The position numbers were made by a program, and so were the translations under genes. Shown piece by piece: positions 32,271 to 40,204 of a stretch of DNA of 64,000 bases. A model generated the notes under the pieces. It searched no databases, was not told the origin of the DNA, and saw only the letters and a program-made list of their open reading frames with translations. The stretch's first letter is position 1; each line of letters starts with the position of its first letter. The DNA is from an uncultured bacterium (GTDB lineage Bacteria; Acidobacteriota; Aminicenantia; Aminicenantales; CALLJL01): contig CALLJL010000002.1 of assembly GCA_938092135.1 (NCBI GenBank), positions 124,001-188,000 on the forward strand, given 5' to 3'.

Positions 32271-32913
32271 AGACCTTCTCGGTTCTAATAAAAAAATCGC
32301 AAATGAATTGCGCCATTATTTAAGGGCGAAAGGCATTTTCACCATCAATCTGATGAGTTCCCCTGGTTCAGGTAAAACCAGTCTAATCGAAAAATTAATT
32401 GACCATCTCTGGCCCCAGCACCCCCTGGCTGTGATTGAAGGGGACATCGAAACTGACCTTGATGCTGCTCGAATAAGGGCTAAAGGGGTGCCAGCCTGGC
32501 AAATAACAACCGGTGGAGCATGCCATCTTGAAGCTAAAATGATTGCCAGGATTATAAGGGAAATTCCAGAAAAAACTGAATTTCTTTTTATTGAAAACGT
32601 AGGCAATCTTGTTTGCCCCGCTTCTTATGACCTTGGCGAAAATCTTCGTTTTGTCCTTCTTTCGATTCCAGAAGGGGAAGATAAACCTTTGAAATATCCC
32701 AAGGCCTTTTTAACTGCCCAAGGCCTTATCATAACTAAAATCGATTTGCTCGGCCCTATTTCTTTTGATCTGGATAAGGTGAAAGAAGAAGCCCGAAAGA
32801 TCAATCCAACGCTGGTCATTTTTACCACTTCTTCCCGAACGGGTGAAGGAATAAAGGAATTTGCCACTTATCTTATTCAACAAAGACAGCGTTTCCAGGA
32901 AAACAATGCATGA
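32242..32913 (+). CDS. hypB: Hydrogenase nickel-incorporation GTPase HypB
   Basis: GTPase that delivers nickel to the hydrogenase large subunit with HypA. The 223-residue protein has the P-loop SSPGSGKTSL and EGDIETDLDA. TGGACHLEAKM (with the metal-binding Cys-His), ENVGNLVCPASYDLGE and the nucleotide motif TKIDLL follow. It lacks the His-rich nickel-storing N-terminus of some homologues. It overlaps the M52 protease gene and ends 8 bp inside hypA. Confidence 0.93.
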   Translation: MNRKEITVFEDLLGSNKKIANELRHYLRAKGIFTINLMSSPGSGKTSLIEKLIDHLWPQHPLAVIEGDIETDLDAARIRAKGVPAWQITTGGACHLEAKMIARIIREIPEKTEFLFIENVGNLVCPASYDLGENLRFVLLSIPEGEDKPLKYPKAFLTAQGLIITKIDLLGPISFDLDKVKEEARKINPTLVIFTTSSRTGEGIKEFATYLIQQRQRFQENNA

Positions 32914-33250
32914 ACTTTCCCTTATTGCAAGCCTTTTTGAAATTCTAGAAGCTCAAAAAGCGGAGAAAGGATTTACTAAGATAACAGCGATCAAACTCCG
33001 CTGTGGCGTTTTTTCAGGTGTGGTTCCTGAATGTCTGGAAGCTGCCTTTGAAGTTTATAAAAAGGATACCTTTGCCTCCGAAGCCAAATTGATTTTAGAA
33101 GTGGTGCCCGTAAAATTTCGATGTCGCCGCTGTCAGCAAATAGAAACAGCCTATGATTTACCCTTTTTTTGCCCAGTTTGCCAGTCAAAGGATGTGGAAA
33201 TCCTCGACGGTACCGAACTGACTCTTGTCAGCTTCGAAGCTGAAATCTAA
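32906..33250 (+). CDS. hypA: Hydrogenase nickel-incorporation protein HypA
   Basis: Nickel metallochaperone of 114 residues. The N-terminal MHEL (His2 binds nickel) is reached from ATG 32906, and the zinc site has the paired motifs CRRC and CPVC. A longer frame from 32861 would bury the required N-terminal MHE, so it is rejected. hypC, hypD, hypE and hypF are absent from the window and must be elsewhere. The gene converges on the NuoG/HdrA-C gene of cluster 2 with a 19-bp gap. Confidence 0.93.
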   Translation: MHELSLIASLFEILEAQKAEKGFTKITAIKLRCGVFSGVVPECLEAAFEVYKKDTFASEAKLILEVVPVKFRCRRCQQIETAYDLPFFCPVCQSKDVEILDGTELTLVSFEAEI

Positions 33251-33269
33251 AAAATTTTTAAATCGATCT

Positions 33270-35045
33270 TTATCTTCTGTCCAATAACAAACCTTCAATT
33301 TCCGCCCAGATTTGGTCATCGCGGAAATGCCGTTGGGTCGAGGCTCCAGAAGGACAGGACGATACACAGGTGCCACATCCTTTACAGAGGGCCTCATTAA
33401 CTTGGCTGATACCTTTGTCTTCAAGATACTCAATGGCTCCATAGGGACAAAGCTGAAGGCAGAGTCGGCAGCCAGCACAGATTTCTGGATCTATGTAAGC
33501 TAAAATTGGGGCTACTTCGACTACTCCTCGAGCGATATTAGCCAGAATCCGAGCCGCGGCTGAACTTGCCTGGGCAACTGTATCGGGAATATCCTTCGGC
33601 CCTTGACAACAACCAGCAATATAAACGCCATCGGTCGGAGTGGCCGTCGGATCAAGCTTTGGATGTTTTTCTAAGAAAAAGCCATCGGGGCTACGACTGA
33701 GAGAAAAAAGACGTTGAAGACGGTCAGCATCCCTTTGGGGTTCAATAGCGCTACATAGAATAACCATATCCACAGGTATTTCTCGAAAGCGATGAACTAA
33801 GGTGTCTTCACAGCGGATCAGGAGTTTGCCATCATTCGCCTTATCCGGGCTAGCTTTAACCACCTCAGCCACCCTTCCCCGGATAACATTAACTCCTTCA
33901 TCAAGAATACGCGTAAAAAATTCTTCATAACCTTTACCAAAGGCCCTCATATCAATATAAAATTGATAAATCTTAGCTTCCGAGCGATCTCTAATGAGGT
34001 GAGCAAACTTGAGGGCATACATGCAGCAAATACGGGAACAGTAGGGATGATAATTGACATCTCTCGAACCAACACAGTGAACAATCCCAATAGACCGGGG
34101 CTCTTGTCCATTTTTCATTAGAATCCGGCCATTAGTTGGACCGCTAGCATTGAACATGTATTCCATTTCCAGGCTGGTATAGACATCGTCAAAGCGACCA
34201 TAGCCATATTGTTTCATCACTACCGGATTAAAAAGCTCATAGCCCGTGGTTAAAAGAATTTGACCGACCTCAAATTCCTCCCATCTTTCTTCCTGATTAT
34301 GATCAATAGCCTTGGGCTCGCAAACATGCTCACAAATTTTACAACCGCCCGTTTTAAAATGAATACAGGCTGTTGGATCAATGACCGGAACTTTGGGAAC
34401 AGCCTGGTAAGTGGGAATATAAATGGCACTTGCAGGTCCTAAGGTGAATTCCCTCGGTTCGCCTTCCTTTAAAGCCCACAAAGGCTCAATATGGATCCGG
34501 CCAGTGGGACAGACCGCTGCACAGGCGCCGCAGCCAATACAAGCCTGAGAATCTATTTCAAAAGGTGTAGTTACTTCTCTATTTACCCCCCGGCCAGCCC
34601 AGCCAATGGCATTGGCCCCAACGACTTCCGAGCAAATTCTTACGCATAAGCCGCAATTAATGCAATCGGAATAAAGTTTTTCAAAGCGAGTCTCAGTCAC
34701 TCCATAGGCTGCGGCCATTTCCTTAATAATGGGGACTTCGGGACAACGGGCCAATAAAAGCTCCAAGATCAACTTACGATTTTCCCTGACCCATTCTGTG
34801 TCAGTATAAATTTCCTCTCCATCCTGGGCCGGATAATTACAGGCGGTAACGAGACGCTTCCTCTTTCCGCGCCTCATTTCCACTGAGCAGACTCGGCAAC
34901 TTCCATAGGGCTCAACAAAATCATTATGGCAAAGGGTGGGAATATAAATGCCAAGCTTAGCGGCTAATTTAATAATTGGGGTTCCTCTTTCAGTTTGAAT
35001 TTCATGACCATCTATTTTCACTGTAACCATCTTTTTCCCGTCCAT
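33270..35045 (-). CDS. NuoG-like ferredoxin module fused to the C-terminal half of HdrA, copy 2
   Basis: A 591-residue paralogue of the fusion at 16481-18238 with the same order of parts: [2Fe-2S] domain (CHNDFVEPYGSCRVC, later TACN), [4Fe-4S] motifs CINCGLCVRIC and CIGCGACAAVC, then the HdrA C-half. That half has the insertion cluster (CIHFKTGGCKICEHVC), ILLTTGY, HCVGSRD and CSRICCMYA, then the terminal ferredoxin (CAGCRLCLQLC, CKGCGTCVSSC). The NuoG His/Cys cluster site is again missing (LLLARCPEVP). AGGAGG precedes ATG 35045. It is last in the cluster 2 operon and should complete HdrA with 37474-38316. Confidence 0.9.
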   Translation of the reverse strand: MDGKKMVTVKIDGHEIQTERGTPIIKLAAKLGIYIPTLCHNDFVEPYGSCRVCSVEMRRGKRKRLVTACNYPAQDGEEIYTDTEWVRENRKLILELLLARCPEVPIIKEMAAAYGVTETRFEKLYSDCINCGLCVRICSEVVGANAIGWAGRGVNREVTTPFEIDSQACIGCGACAAVCPTGRIHIEPLWALKEGEPREFTLGPASAIYIPTYQAVPKVPVIDPTACIHFKTGGCKICEHVCEPKAIDHNQEERWEEFEVGQILLTTGYELFNPVVMKQYGYGRFDDVYTSLEMEYMFNASGPTNGRILMKNGQEPRSIGIVHCVGSRDVNYHPYCSRICCMYALKFAHLIRDRSEAKIYQFYIDMRAFGKGYEEFFTRILDEGVNVIRGRVAEVVKASPDKANDGKLLIRCEDTLVHRFREIPVDMVILCSAIEPQRDADRLQRLFSLSRSPDGFFLEKHPKLDPTATPTDGVYIAGCCQGPKDIPDTVAQASSAAARILANIARGVVEVAPILAYIDPEICAGCRLCLQLCPYGAIEYLEDKGISQVNEALCKGCGTCVSSCPSGASTQRHFRDDQIWAEIEGLLLDRR

Positions 35046-35054
35046 CTCTGCCTC

Positions 35055-36926
35055 CTAAATTTTTTTTATGGCGTTAAATTTGCATAGAGAATAGCAAACA
35101 TTGCATTTTATGCACTTAGAGCGATCAATCTGGTGGGGTTTCTGCTTCTCCCCAGAAATCGCCTTCGTTGGACAATAGCGAGCGCAAACCATACATCCAG
35201 AACAGAGCTCAGGAATAATCGTCATTTCATACAAGTCGGGGCAAACACCAGCCGGACACTTTTTTTTCTGGATATGAGCCTCGTATTCCTCGCGAAAATA
35301 GCGGATAGAGGTTAGGACAGGATTGGGTGCACTCTGTCCGAGAGCACAAAGGGAACTTTGAATCATGACTTTGGAAAGATCTTGAAGGGCCTCTATATCT
35401 TCTTCTTTGCCTTGTCCCTTGGTGATCCTTTCAAGAATGGAGTGCATGGCCCTCAACCCTTCCCGACAGGGCACACATTTACCGCAGGATTCTTCGAGTA
35501 GGAAATTGATAAAATATTTGGCCATATCAACCATGCAGGTGTCTTCATCGCCAACAATCATGCCCCCTGAGCCCATCATTGAACCAGCTTCAGTTAGGCT
35601 GTCAAAATCAACAGGCAAATCAAGCAGCGTCTCAGGTAAAAAGCCGCCAGAAGGGCCACCTGTCTGAACAGTTTTGAATTTCTTTCCGTTTGGAATGCCG
35701 CCGCCAATTTCAAAAATTATTTCCCTTAGAGTAATCCCCATGGGAACTTCAATCAGGCCTGTATTTTTTACCTTCCCGGTAAGGCTGAAAACCTTAGTCC
35801 CCTTGCTCCCACCCCAAGGATTGTTGGTCACATCCCCTGTGCCTATTTGAGTAAACCAGTCGGCCCCTTTATTAATAATAATTGGAATATTGGCCCAGGT
35901 CTCAACATTATTAAGACAGCTCGGCTTATTCCATAGACCATATTCAACAGTATGGATATATTTTGCTCTAGGAATACCGGCCCGCCCTTCAAGGGAGGCC
36001 ATCAAGGCTGTGGATTCACCACAAACAAAGGCGCCAGCACCTCGATGAACCTCGATATCAAAGCTAAAACCGGTTCCAAGAATATTATCACCGAGCAAAC
36101 CATATTCTCTGGCTTGGGCCAGGGCAATATTGAGCTTTTCAAGGGCGATTGGATATTCTTTCCGGATATAAACATAGCCCTGACGGGAGCCAATAGCATA
36201 AGCTCCGATGATCATGCCTTCAATAACTGAATGGGGATCGGATTCAATAATACTTCGATCCATATAAGCGCCTGGATCACCCTCATCGGCATTGCAGATA
36301 ACAAAACGCTCTTCCTTCCTTTCTTCTCCGGCGTGCCGACAGGTCTCCCATTTTATGCCTGTGGGAAAACCGCCACCTCCCCTGCCCCTGAGGCCAGAAG
36401 CCTTAACCTCAGCAATAACCTGTTCAGGAGACATTGAGGTCAAAACCTTGGCCAGGGCCATATAGCCATCCTGAGCGATGTAGTCCTCAATATTTTCAGG
36501 ATCAATTTTGCCCCGATTTCTAAGAACAAGGAATTGTTGACGGGCAAAAAAACTTTCTTCAGGGGAAAGCCTTTTTGCCTCTACTATCGAGCCTTTAAGC
36601 ACATGTTCTTCAAAGATGGTCTTAACATCTTTGGGTTTAAGATCAACATAAATTACGGGTTCAAGGCCAAGGGTTTCGATTTGAACCATGGGTTCACGCG
36701 CACAGAAGCCGCCACAGCCGCATTTTAAAATATAAGCTTTGGCTTCTGGATGCTGGGCCACCAGAGATTCAAAAGTTTCCAGGATGCTTTGAGCTCCGGC
36801 GCTCAATCCGCACGTACCTAAATGGACAACGATTCTAGCTCGGTAAGGTCCGGCCTCACTCAATTGCCTCTCTTTAATTCTCTTTTCTTTAATCTTAGAC
36901 AGATCCTCAACTTTTAGCTTCTTCAT
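35055..36926 (-). CDS. nuoF: NuoF/HydB-like NADH dehydrogenase subunit, copy 2
   Basis: A 623-residue NAD(H)/FMN subunit. Its N-terminal thioredoxin-like [2Fe-2S] domain (LGTCGLSAGA, CGCGGFCAREP) resembles the free ferredoxin at 14238 more than the N-domain of NuoF copy 1. The NADH loop GLRGRGGGGFPTGIKW, FMN motif CNADEGDPGAYMDRS, cluster motif ESCGKCVPCREG and two C-terminal ferredoxin motifs (CSGCMVCARYC, CIKCNVCYSLC) follow. In the NADH loop, GGAGFP of copy 1 is GGGGFP here. It overlaps nuoE by 4 bp. Confidence 0.92.
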   Translation of the reverse strand: MKKLKVEDLSKIKEKRIKERQLSEAGPYRARIVVHLGTCGLSAGAQSILETFESLVAQHPEAKAYILKCGCGGFCAREPMVQIETLGLEPVIYVDLKPKDVKTIFEEHVLKGSIVEAKRLSPEESFFARQQFLVLRNRGKIDPENIEDYIAQDGYMALAKVLTSMSPEQVIAEVKASGLRGRGGGGFPTGIKWETCRHAGEERKEERFVICNADEGDPGAYMDRSIIESDPHSVIEGMIIGAYAIGSRQGYVYIRKEYPIALEKLNIALAQAREYGLLGDNILGTGFSFDIEVHRGAGAFVCGESTALMASLEGRAGIPRAKYIHTVEYGLWNKPSCLNNVETWANIPIIINKGADWFTQIGTGDVTNNPWGGSKGTKVFSLTGKVKNTGLIEVPMGITLREIIFEIGGGIPNGKKFKTVQTGGPSGGFLPETLLDLPVDFDSLTEAGSMMGSGGMIVGDEDTCMVDMAKYFINFLLEESCGKCVPCREGLRAMHSILERITKGQGKEEDIEALQDLSKVMIQSSLCALGQSAPNPVLTSIRYFREEYEAHIQKKKCPAGVCPDLYEMTIIPELCSGCMVCARYCPTKAISGEKQKPHQIDRSKCIKCNVCYSLCKFNAIKKI

Positions 36927-37435
36927 GGCCTACTTCCTCCTGAAGTCACTTTGGTTGAAGCCGTGATGGTTTGTCCTTTTCTGTATTTCTCAATTATCCG
37001 AGGGATTTCATTGGCTTCCACTTTACCGAAAACATCCTGATTGATAGTGATCACAGGAGCGAGCCCGCAGCAGCCTAGACAGCGAACAGCTTCTAAGGTA
37101 AATTCAAGATTCTTATCGGTTTCTCCGAGTTTTATCCCCAACTCTCTTTCCAAAGCTCCTTGAACGGTAGCGGCTCCCCTGACATGACAGGCAGTTCCCT
37201 TACAAATACTAATCTGAAACTTGCCTTTGGGCTCAAGACTAAAGGCTTTATAATAAGTAGCTACTTCATAAATTTGATTTAAAGGAATTTCGAGATAGCG
37301 ACTAATTTCCATCAGTACCAGTCGCGGAAGATAATGATATTCGTCCTGAATATCCTGAAGAATTTCAATAAGGAAATCCTTTCGATATTGCCATTTTTTT
37401 AAAATTTTTTCGATGAGTTCTGTATTAACTTCCAT
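36923..37435 (-). CDS. nuoE: NuoE/HydC-like [2Fe-2S] subunit, copy 2
   Basis: A 170-residue thioredoxin-fold subunit with the four ligands in CKGTACHVRGA and RCLGCCGLAPV, preceded by the helical LQDIQDEYHYLPRLVLMEIS. It is about 20 residues longer than copy 1 at the C-terminus. It lies between hdrA-N and nuoF, without the sensor block found at this place in cluster 1. It should pass electrons to or from NuoF. Confidence 0.9.
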   Translation of the reverse strand: MEVNTELIEKILKKWQYRKDFLIEILQDIQDEYHYLPRLVLMEISRYLEIPLNQIYEVATYYKAFSLEPKGKFQISICKGTACHVRGAATVQGALERELGIKLGETDKNLEFTLEAVRCLGCCGLAPVITINQDVFGKVEANEIPRIIEKYRKGQTITASTKVTSGGSRP

Positions 37436-37473
37436 TATTCTCCTCCTTTTCTTCTGACCTCATTCTTCTGATC

Positions 37474-38316
37474 TCACCCGATTTCCTTAAGAATCCTGTC
37501 GCCCAGCTTAATTACTCGTCGGCTGGGAATACAGACAGCCGGACAGGAAGAATAGCAGAGGCCGCAGCCTGAGCATTTTTTTTCGTCGACATAGCGGGGT
37601 TTTCTTCTCACCTTAATTTTAAATTGGCCAAAAGAACCCGAAACCTCTTCAACTTCGCTATAGCTTAGGAGATGGATGTTAGGCCGGCTGCCCACAGCCA
37701 CCATTTTTGGAGTGAGGATACAGGCCGCACAGTCGAGCGTGGGAAAAGTTTTATCTAAAATGGCCATTCGACCGCCAATCGATGGCTCCTTTTCGACCAA
37801 ATAAACTTCATAGCCAGCTTCAGAAATCTCTAAAGCAGCCTGAATTCCCGCTACTCCTCCTCCGACAATCAGAGTAGCTGGATTGATTTTTATCTGGATT
37901 GGCTCGAGAGGCTCATGGTTGACAACGCGGCTTACGGCTGCGGCCACAAGATATTTGGCCTTTTCAGTCGCCTTTATTCGGTCCTTATGAACCCAGGAGC
38001 AATGCTCACGGATGTTGGCCATCTGAAAAAGATAGCGATTAAGTCCCGCCTTTTCACAGGTTTTCTGAAAAGTTAGCTCATGCATGAGAGGTGAGCAGCT
38101 GGCCACAACGACTCGATTAAGCCCATAATCCTTTATATCTCGACGAATCATTTCTTGACCGGGATCAGAACACATGAATTTATAATCGCGGGCAACAGTT
38201 ACTTTAGGTAATCCGGCGACAAAATCTCTAACCGAAGCCACATCAACGGTGGCCGCGATATTCAAACCACAATGACAGATATAAACGCCAATCTTTATTT
38301 CATCCCTGGAATTCAT
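37474..38316 (-). CDS. N-terminal half of HdrA as a separate protein, copy 2
   Basis: A 280-residue paralogue of 9108-9959 cut at the same point. The N-terminal domain has CHCGLNIAA, FMCSDPGQEM and VVASCSPLMHE. The FAD motif is GGGVAG, then LDCAACILTPKM and a single [4Fe-4S] motif CSGCGLCYSSC near the C-terminus. The rest of HdrA is in the fusion at 33270-35045. The ATG overlaps the hdrB stop by 4 bp. The repeated cut argues against a sequencing error or recent frameshift. Confidence 0.88.
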   Translation of the reverse strand: MNSRDEIKIGVYICHCGLNIAATVDVASVRDFVAGLPKVTVARDYKFMCSDPGQEMIRRDIKDYGLNRVVVASCSPLMHELTFQKTCEKAGLNRYLFQMANIREHCSWVHKDRIKATEKAKYLVAAAVSRVVNHEPLEPIQIKINPATLIVGGGVAGIQAALEISEAGYEVYLVEKEPSIGGRMAILDKTFPTLDCAACILTPKMVAVGSRPNIHLLSYSEVEEVSGSFGQFKIKVRRKPRYVDEKKCSGCGLCYSSCPAVCIPSRRVIKLGDRILKEIG

Positions 38317-39182
38317 GGTAAGCCTCCGATAATCCTTTCCGGAATAGGCACAATATTTTCTTTAAGCCTAATTTCATAACGATCGGCTCCCAAACTAAGG
38401 GCTAGCAACTGGGTAAAGAACATAACCGGAAGCCGGAAGTTAGTACCAAATTTTTGGTTAATTTTAACCTGGTAAGCATCTAGATTGATCTGACAGAGTG
38501 GGCAGGTCGTTACAATTAGGTCGGCTTTTTCAGCTTCAGCAGCTTCGAGAATCTCTCGATTTAAAGCCAAAGCGACTTCAGGAAAAGTGGTCATGAGCAT
38601 CCCCCCACAACAGCGAAGTTTGACCGGATAGGGCACAATCGTTGCCCCTAATGAAGCAAAAAGTTCATCCATGGCGGTAGGGTTTTCTCGGTCATCAAAA
38701 AAACCTTCAGGCCGAACAATCTGACAGCCATAATAGGGAGCAATTCTTATTCCCTTTAATGGGCGAACCATTTTTGCTTTTATTTCTTCAAGCCCCACAT
38801 CGTTAACTAAGACATCAAGGGGATGACGAACTCGAACAGTTCCCTGGTATTCAAGACCGGCTCTTTTCAAAGACTGATTAACCTTGGCTTTGAGGATAAA
38901 ATTTTCCTGAAGAATATGATTGGTTTTATTGAGAATTGTGTAACAGGAACTGCAAGGGGCTACTATCTGCCCACCACTTTTTTCTGCTATGGCTAAATTG
39001 CGGGCTGAAAAGGCAAGGGCAATGGTTTCCTTAATTGACATATACATTGTGGCTCCGCAACAGTTCCAATCCTCAAGCTCTTTCAGTCCGAGGCTGAGGC
39101 GATGAAAAACCCATCGAGTCGAAACATCATAAGAACGGGCTGAGGACTCAAGGCTACAACCGGGATAATACAGATAATTCAT
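38313..39182 (-). CDS. hdrB: Heterodisulfide reductase subunit B-like protein (two CCG domains), copy 2
   Basis: A 289-residue disulfide-reductase-type subunit. CCG domain 1: YYPGCSLESSA, WNCCGAT, CSSC. CCG domain 2: YYGCQIVRP, RCCGGML, CPLC. All expected noncubane-cluster ligands are present. AAGGAGG lies ahead of ATG 39182. It is the counterpart of 8227-9111. The two copies share spacing and motifs but differ widely outside them, so the duplication is not recent. Confidence 0.9.
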   Translation of the reverse strand: MNYLYYPGCSLESSARSYDVSTRWVFHRLSLGLKELEDWNCCGATMYMSIKETIALAFSARNLAIAEKSGGQIVAPCSSCYTILNKTNHILQENFILKAKVNQSLKRAGLEYQGTVRVRHPLDVLVNDVGLEEIKAKMVRPLKGIRIAPYYGCQIVRPEGFFDDRENPTAMDELFASLGATIVPYPVKLRCCGGMLMTTFPEVALALNREILEAAEAEKADLIVTTCPLCQINLDAYQVKINQKFGTNFRLPVMFFTQLLALSLGADRYEIRLKENIVPIPERIIGGLP

Positions 39183-39199
39183 TTTGGCCTCCTTTCTTC

Positions 39200-39829
39200 T
39201 TAATGACTGCGGACAGGTTCAAGTTCCCAAGGAATAATCATCTCCATGATCTCAGCTTCTTTAAGCATAGCCTGCAAATCCTTCTTTCTTTTTATTCTCT
39301 TTGGAATAAAACTTATTCTTCCGTGTCGCCAGAGTTTCAAAGCCAAGGGAAATAATCCAAGAAGTTTGATTGGATTGGTTCTTAAGTAAAATAAAATAAG
39401 CAATCCAGGCTCATAGCTTCGGCCAAAATAATTAACTAATGTAACAAATGACCGGGAAAGAGCATGTACCGGGAATCGGGAAGGAAAGAGATCATTTTCC
39501 ATAGCTAGACGCTTCAGAGCATAAAGAATATCGGTCACCTTGATGCCTACAGGACAACGCACCGTGCAGGCGTAACAGGAAGCACATATCCAAATGGTTC
39601 TTGACTTAAGAATGTTTTCCATATCGCCAGCCCGAAATAAAGCAATAACCTCCCTTGGAGTAAGATCCATTGTTTGACTGACCGGACAGGAGCCTGTACA
39701 GGTTCCGCATTGAAGACACCGCTTAATTTTTTGACCTCCAGGGATATTGCTCACTTGGAACCAGAATTCTCGGAGCAATTCTTCCCTTTTCCTGTTCCCT
39801 TCCTGCTCTCTCATCTTTGCTTTAACCAT
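39200..39829 (-). CDS. hdrC: Heterodisulfide reductase subunit C-like iron-sulfur protein, copy 2
   Basis: A 209-residue HdrC with CLQCGTCTGSCP and CASCYACTVRCP. It is first in the cluster 2 operon hdrC-hdrB-hdrA(N)-nuoE-nuoF-nuoG/hdrA(C). ATG 39829 has AAGGAGG seven bases upstream. The sigma-54 promoter at 39942-39955 lies about 110 bp upstream. It should carry electrons from the HdrA pair to HdrB. Confidence 0.9.
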   Translation of the reverse strand: MVKAKMREQEGNRKREELLREFWFQVSNIPGGQKIKRCLQCGTCTGSCPVSQTMDLTPREVIALFRAGDMENILKSRTIWICASCYACTVRCPVGIKVTDILYALKRLAMENDLFPSRFPVHALSRSFVTLVNYFGRSYEPGLLILFYLRTNPIKLLGLFPLALKLWRHGRISFIPKRIKRKKDLQAMLKEAEIMEMIIPWELEPVRSH

Positions 39830-39941
39830 TAACTAACCTCCTTGAAGGTTGGATAAACTCGGGCAAGGTCATGTCAATTCCTTTTTCTCTCTGAGCCCTG
39901 TTCAACCTATTTTTTAATAAATTCATCCGCTTTCCCTAAGA

Positions 39942-39955
39942 GCAAATTTAATGCC
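39942..39955 (-). promoter_or_regulatory. Sigma-54 promoter of the cluster 2 Hdr-Nuo operon
   Basis: On the minus strand TGGCATTAAATTTGCT has GG (39955-39954) and GC (39943-39942) exactly 10 bases apart, with TGGCA at -24 and TTTGC at -12, close to consensus. Transcription would start near 39930, about 100 bases before hdrC. Confidence 0.75.
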
Positions 39956-40056
39956 AGGGCAACTGATGGGGAAAAGTTTTTCTCTCTTTCTATCTTATTG
40001 AAAATAAAACAAATATTAATTGGCTTAATTTCTTTTTTTGTTTATCTAAAAAAGAT

Positions 40057-40090
40057 GAGGTAATTTTCCCCTTTTCAGGAATTTTTCCCC
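40057..40090 (-). promoter_or_regulatory. Paired candidate enhancer sites of the cluster 2 operon
   Basis: Two dyads, GAGGTAATTTTCCCC (40057-40071) and CAGGAATTTTTCCCC (40076-40090) on the plus strand, match the reverse of the 24709-24725 site at 13 and 12 of 15 positions. Their centres are 19 bp apart, nearly two helical turns. The midpoint is 119 bp from the -24 element. This suits binding of NtrC-type dimers on one face of DNA. Confidence 0.5.
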
Positions 40091-40204
40091 ACATTGCTTA
40101 GATAAGAAGGAAAAAGAGTTTGTTTAACGATAAAGGAAAATTTTCTTTTCCTTGAGAAGTTATGTTAGAATTTATGTTAAATTGGATTTTTTAAGGAGAA
40201 AAAG
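40091..40204. other. Rest of the divergent hdrC/gdh intergenic region
   Basis: The 375 bp between hdrC (minus) and the glutamate dehydrogenase gene (plus) holds the sigma-54 site and dyads on the hdrC side. On the plus-strand side there is only TTGAGA (40152-40157) with no convincing -10, and a ribosome site AAGGAG just before ATG 40205. Confidence 0.4.

Noticed and set aside
39968-39984. A third dyad-like GGGGAAAAGTTTTTCTC near the cluster 2 promoter
   Set aside because: It is only about 12 bp from the -24 element, too close for an enhancer, and its symmetry has a longer spacer. Not counted.
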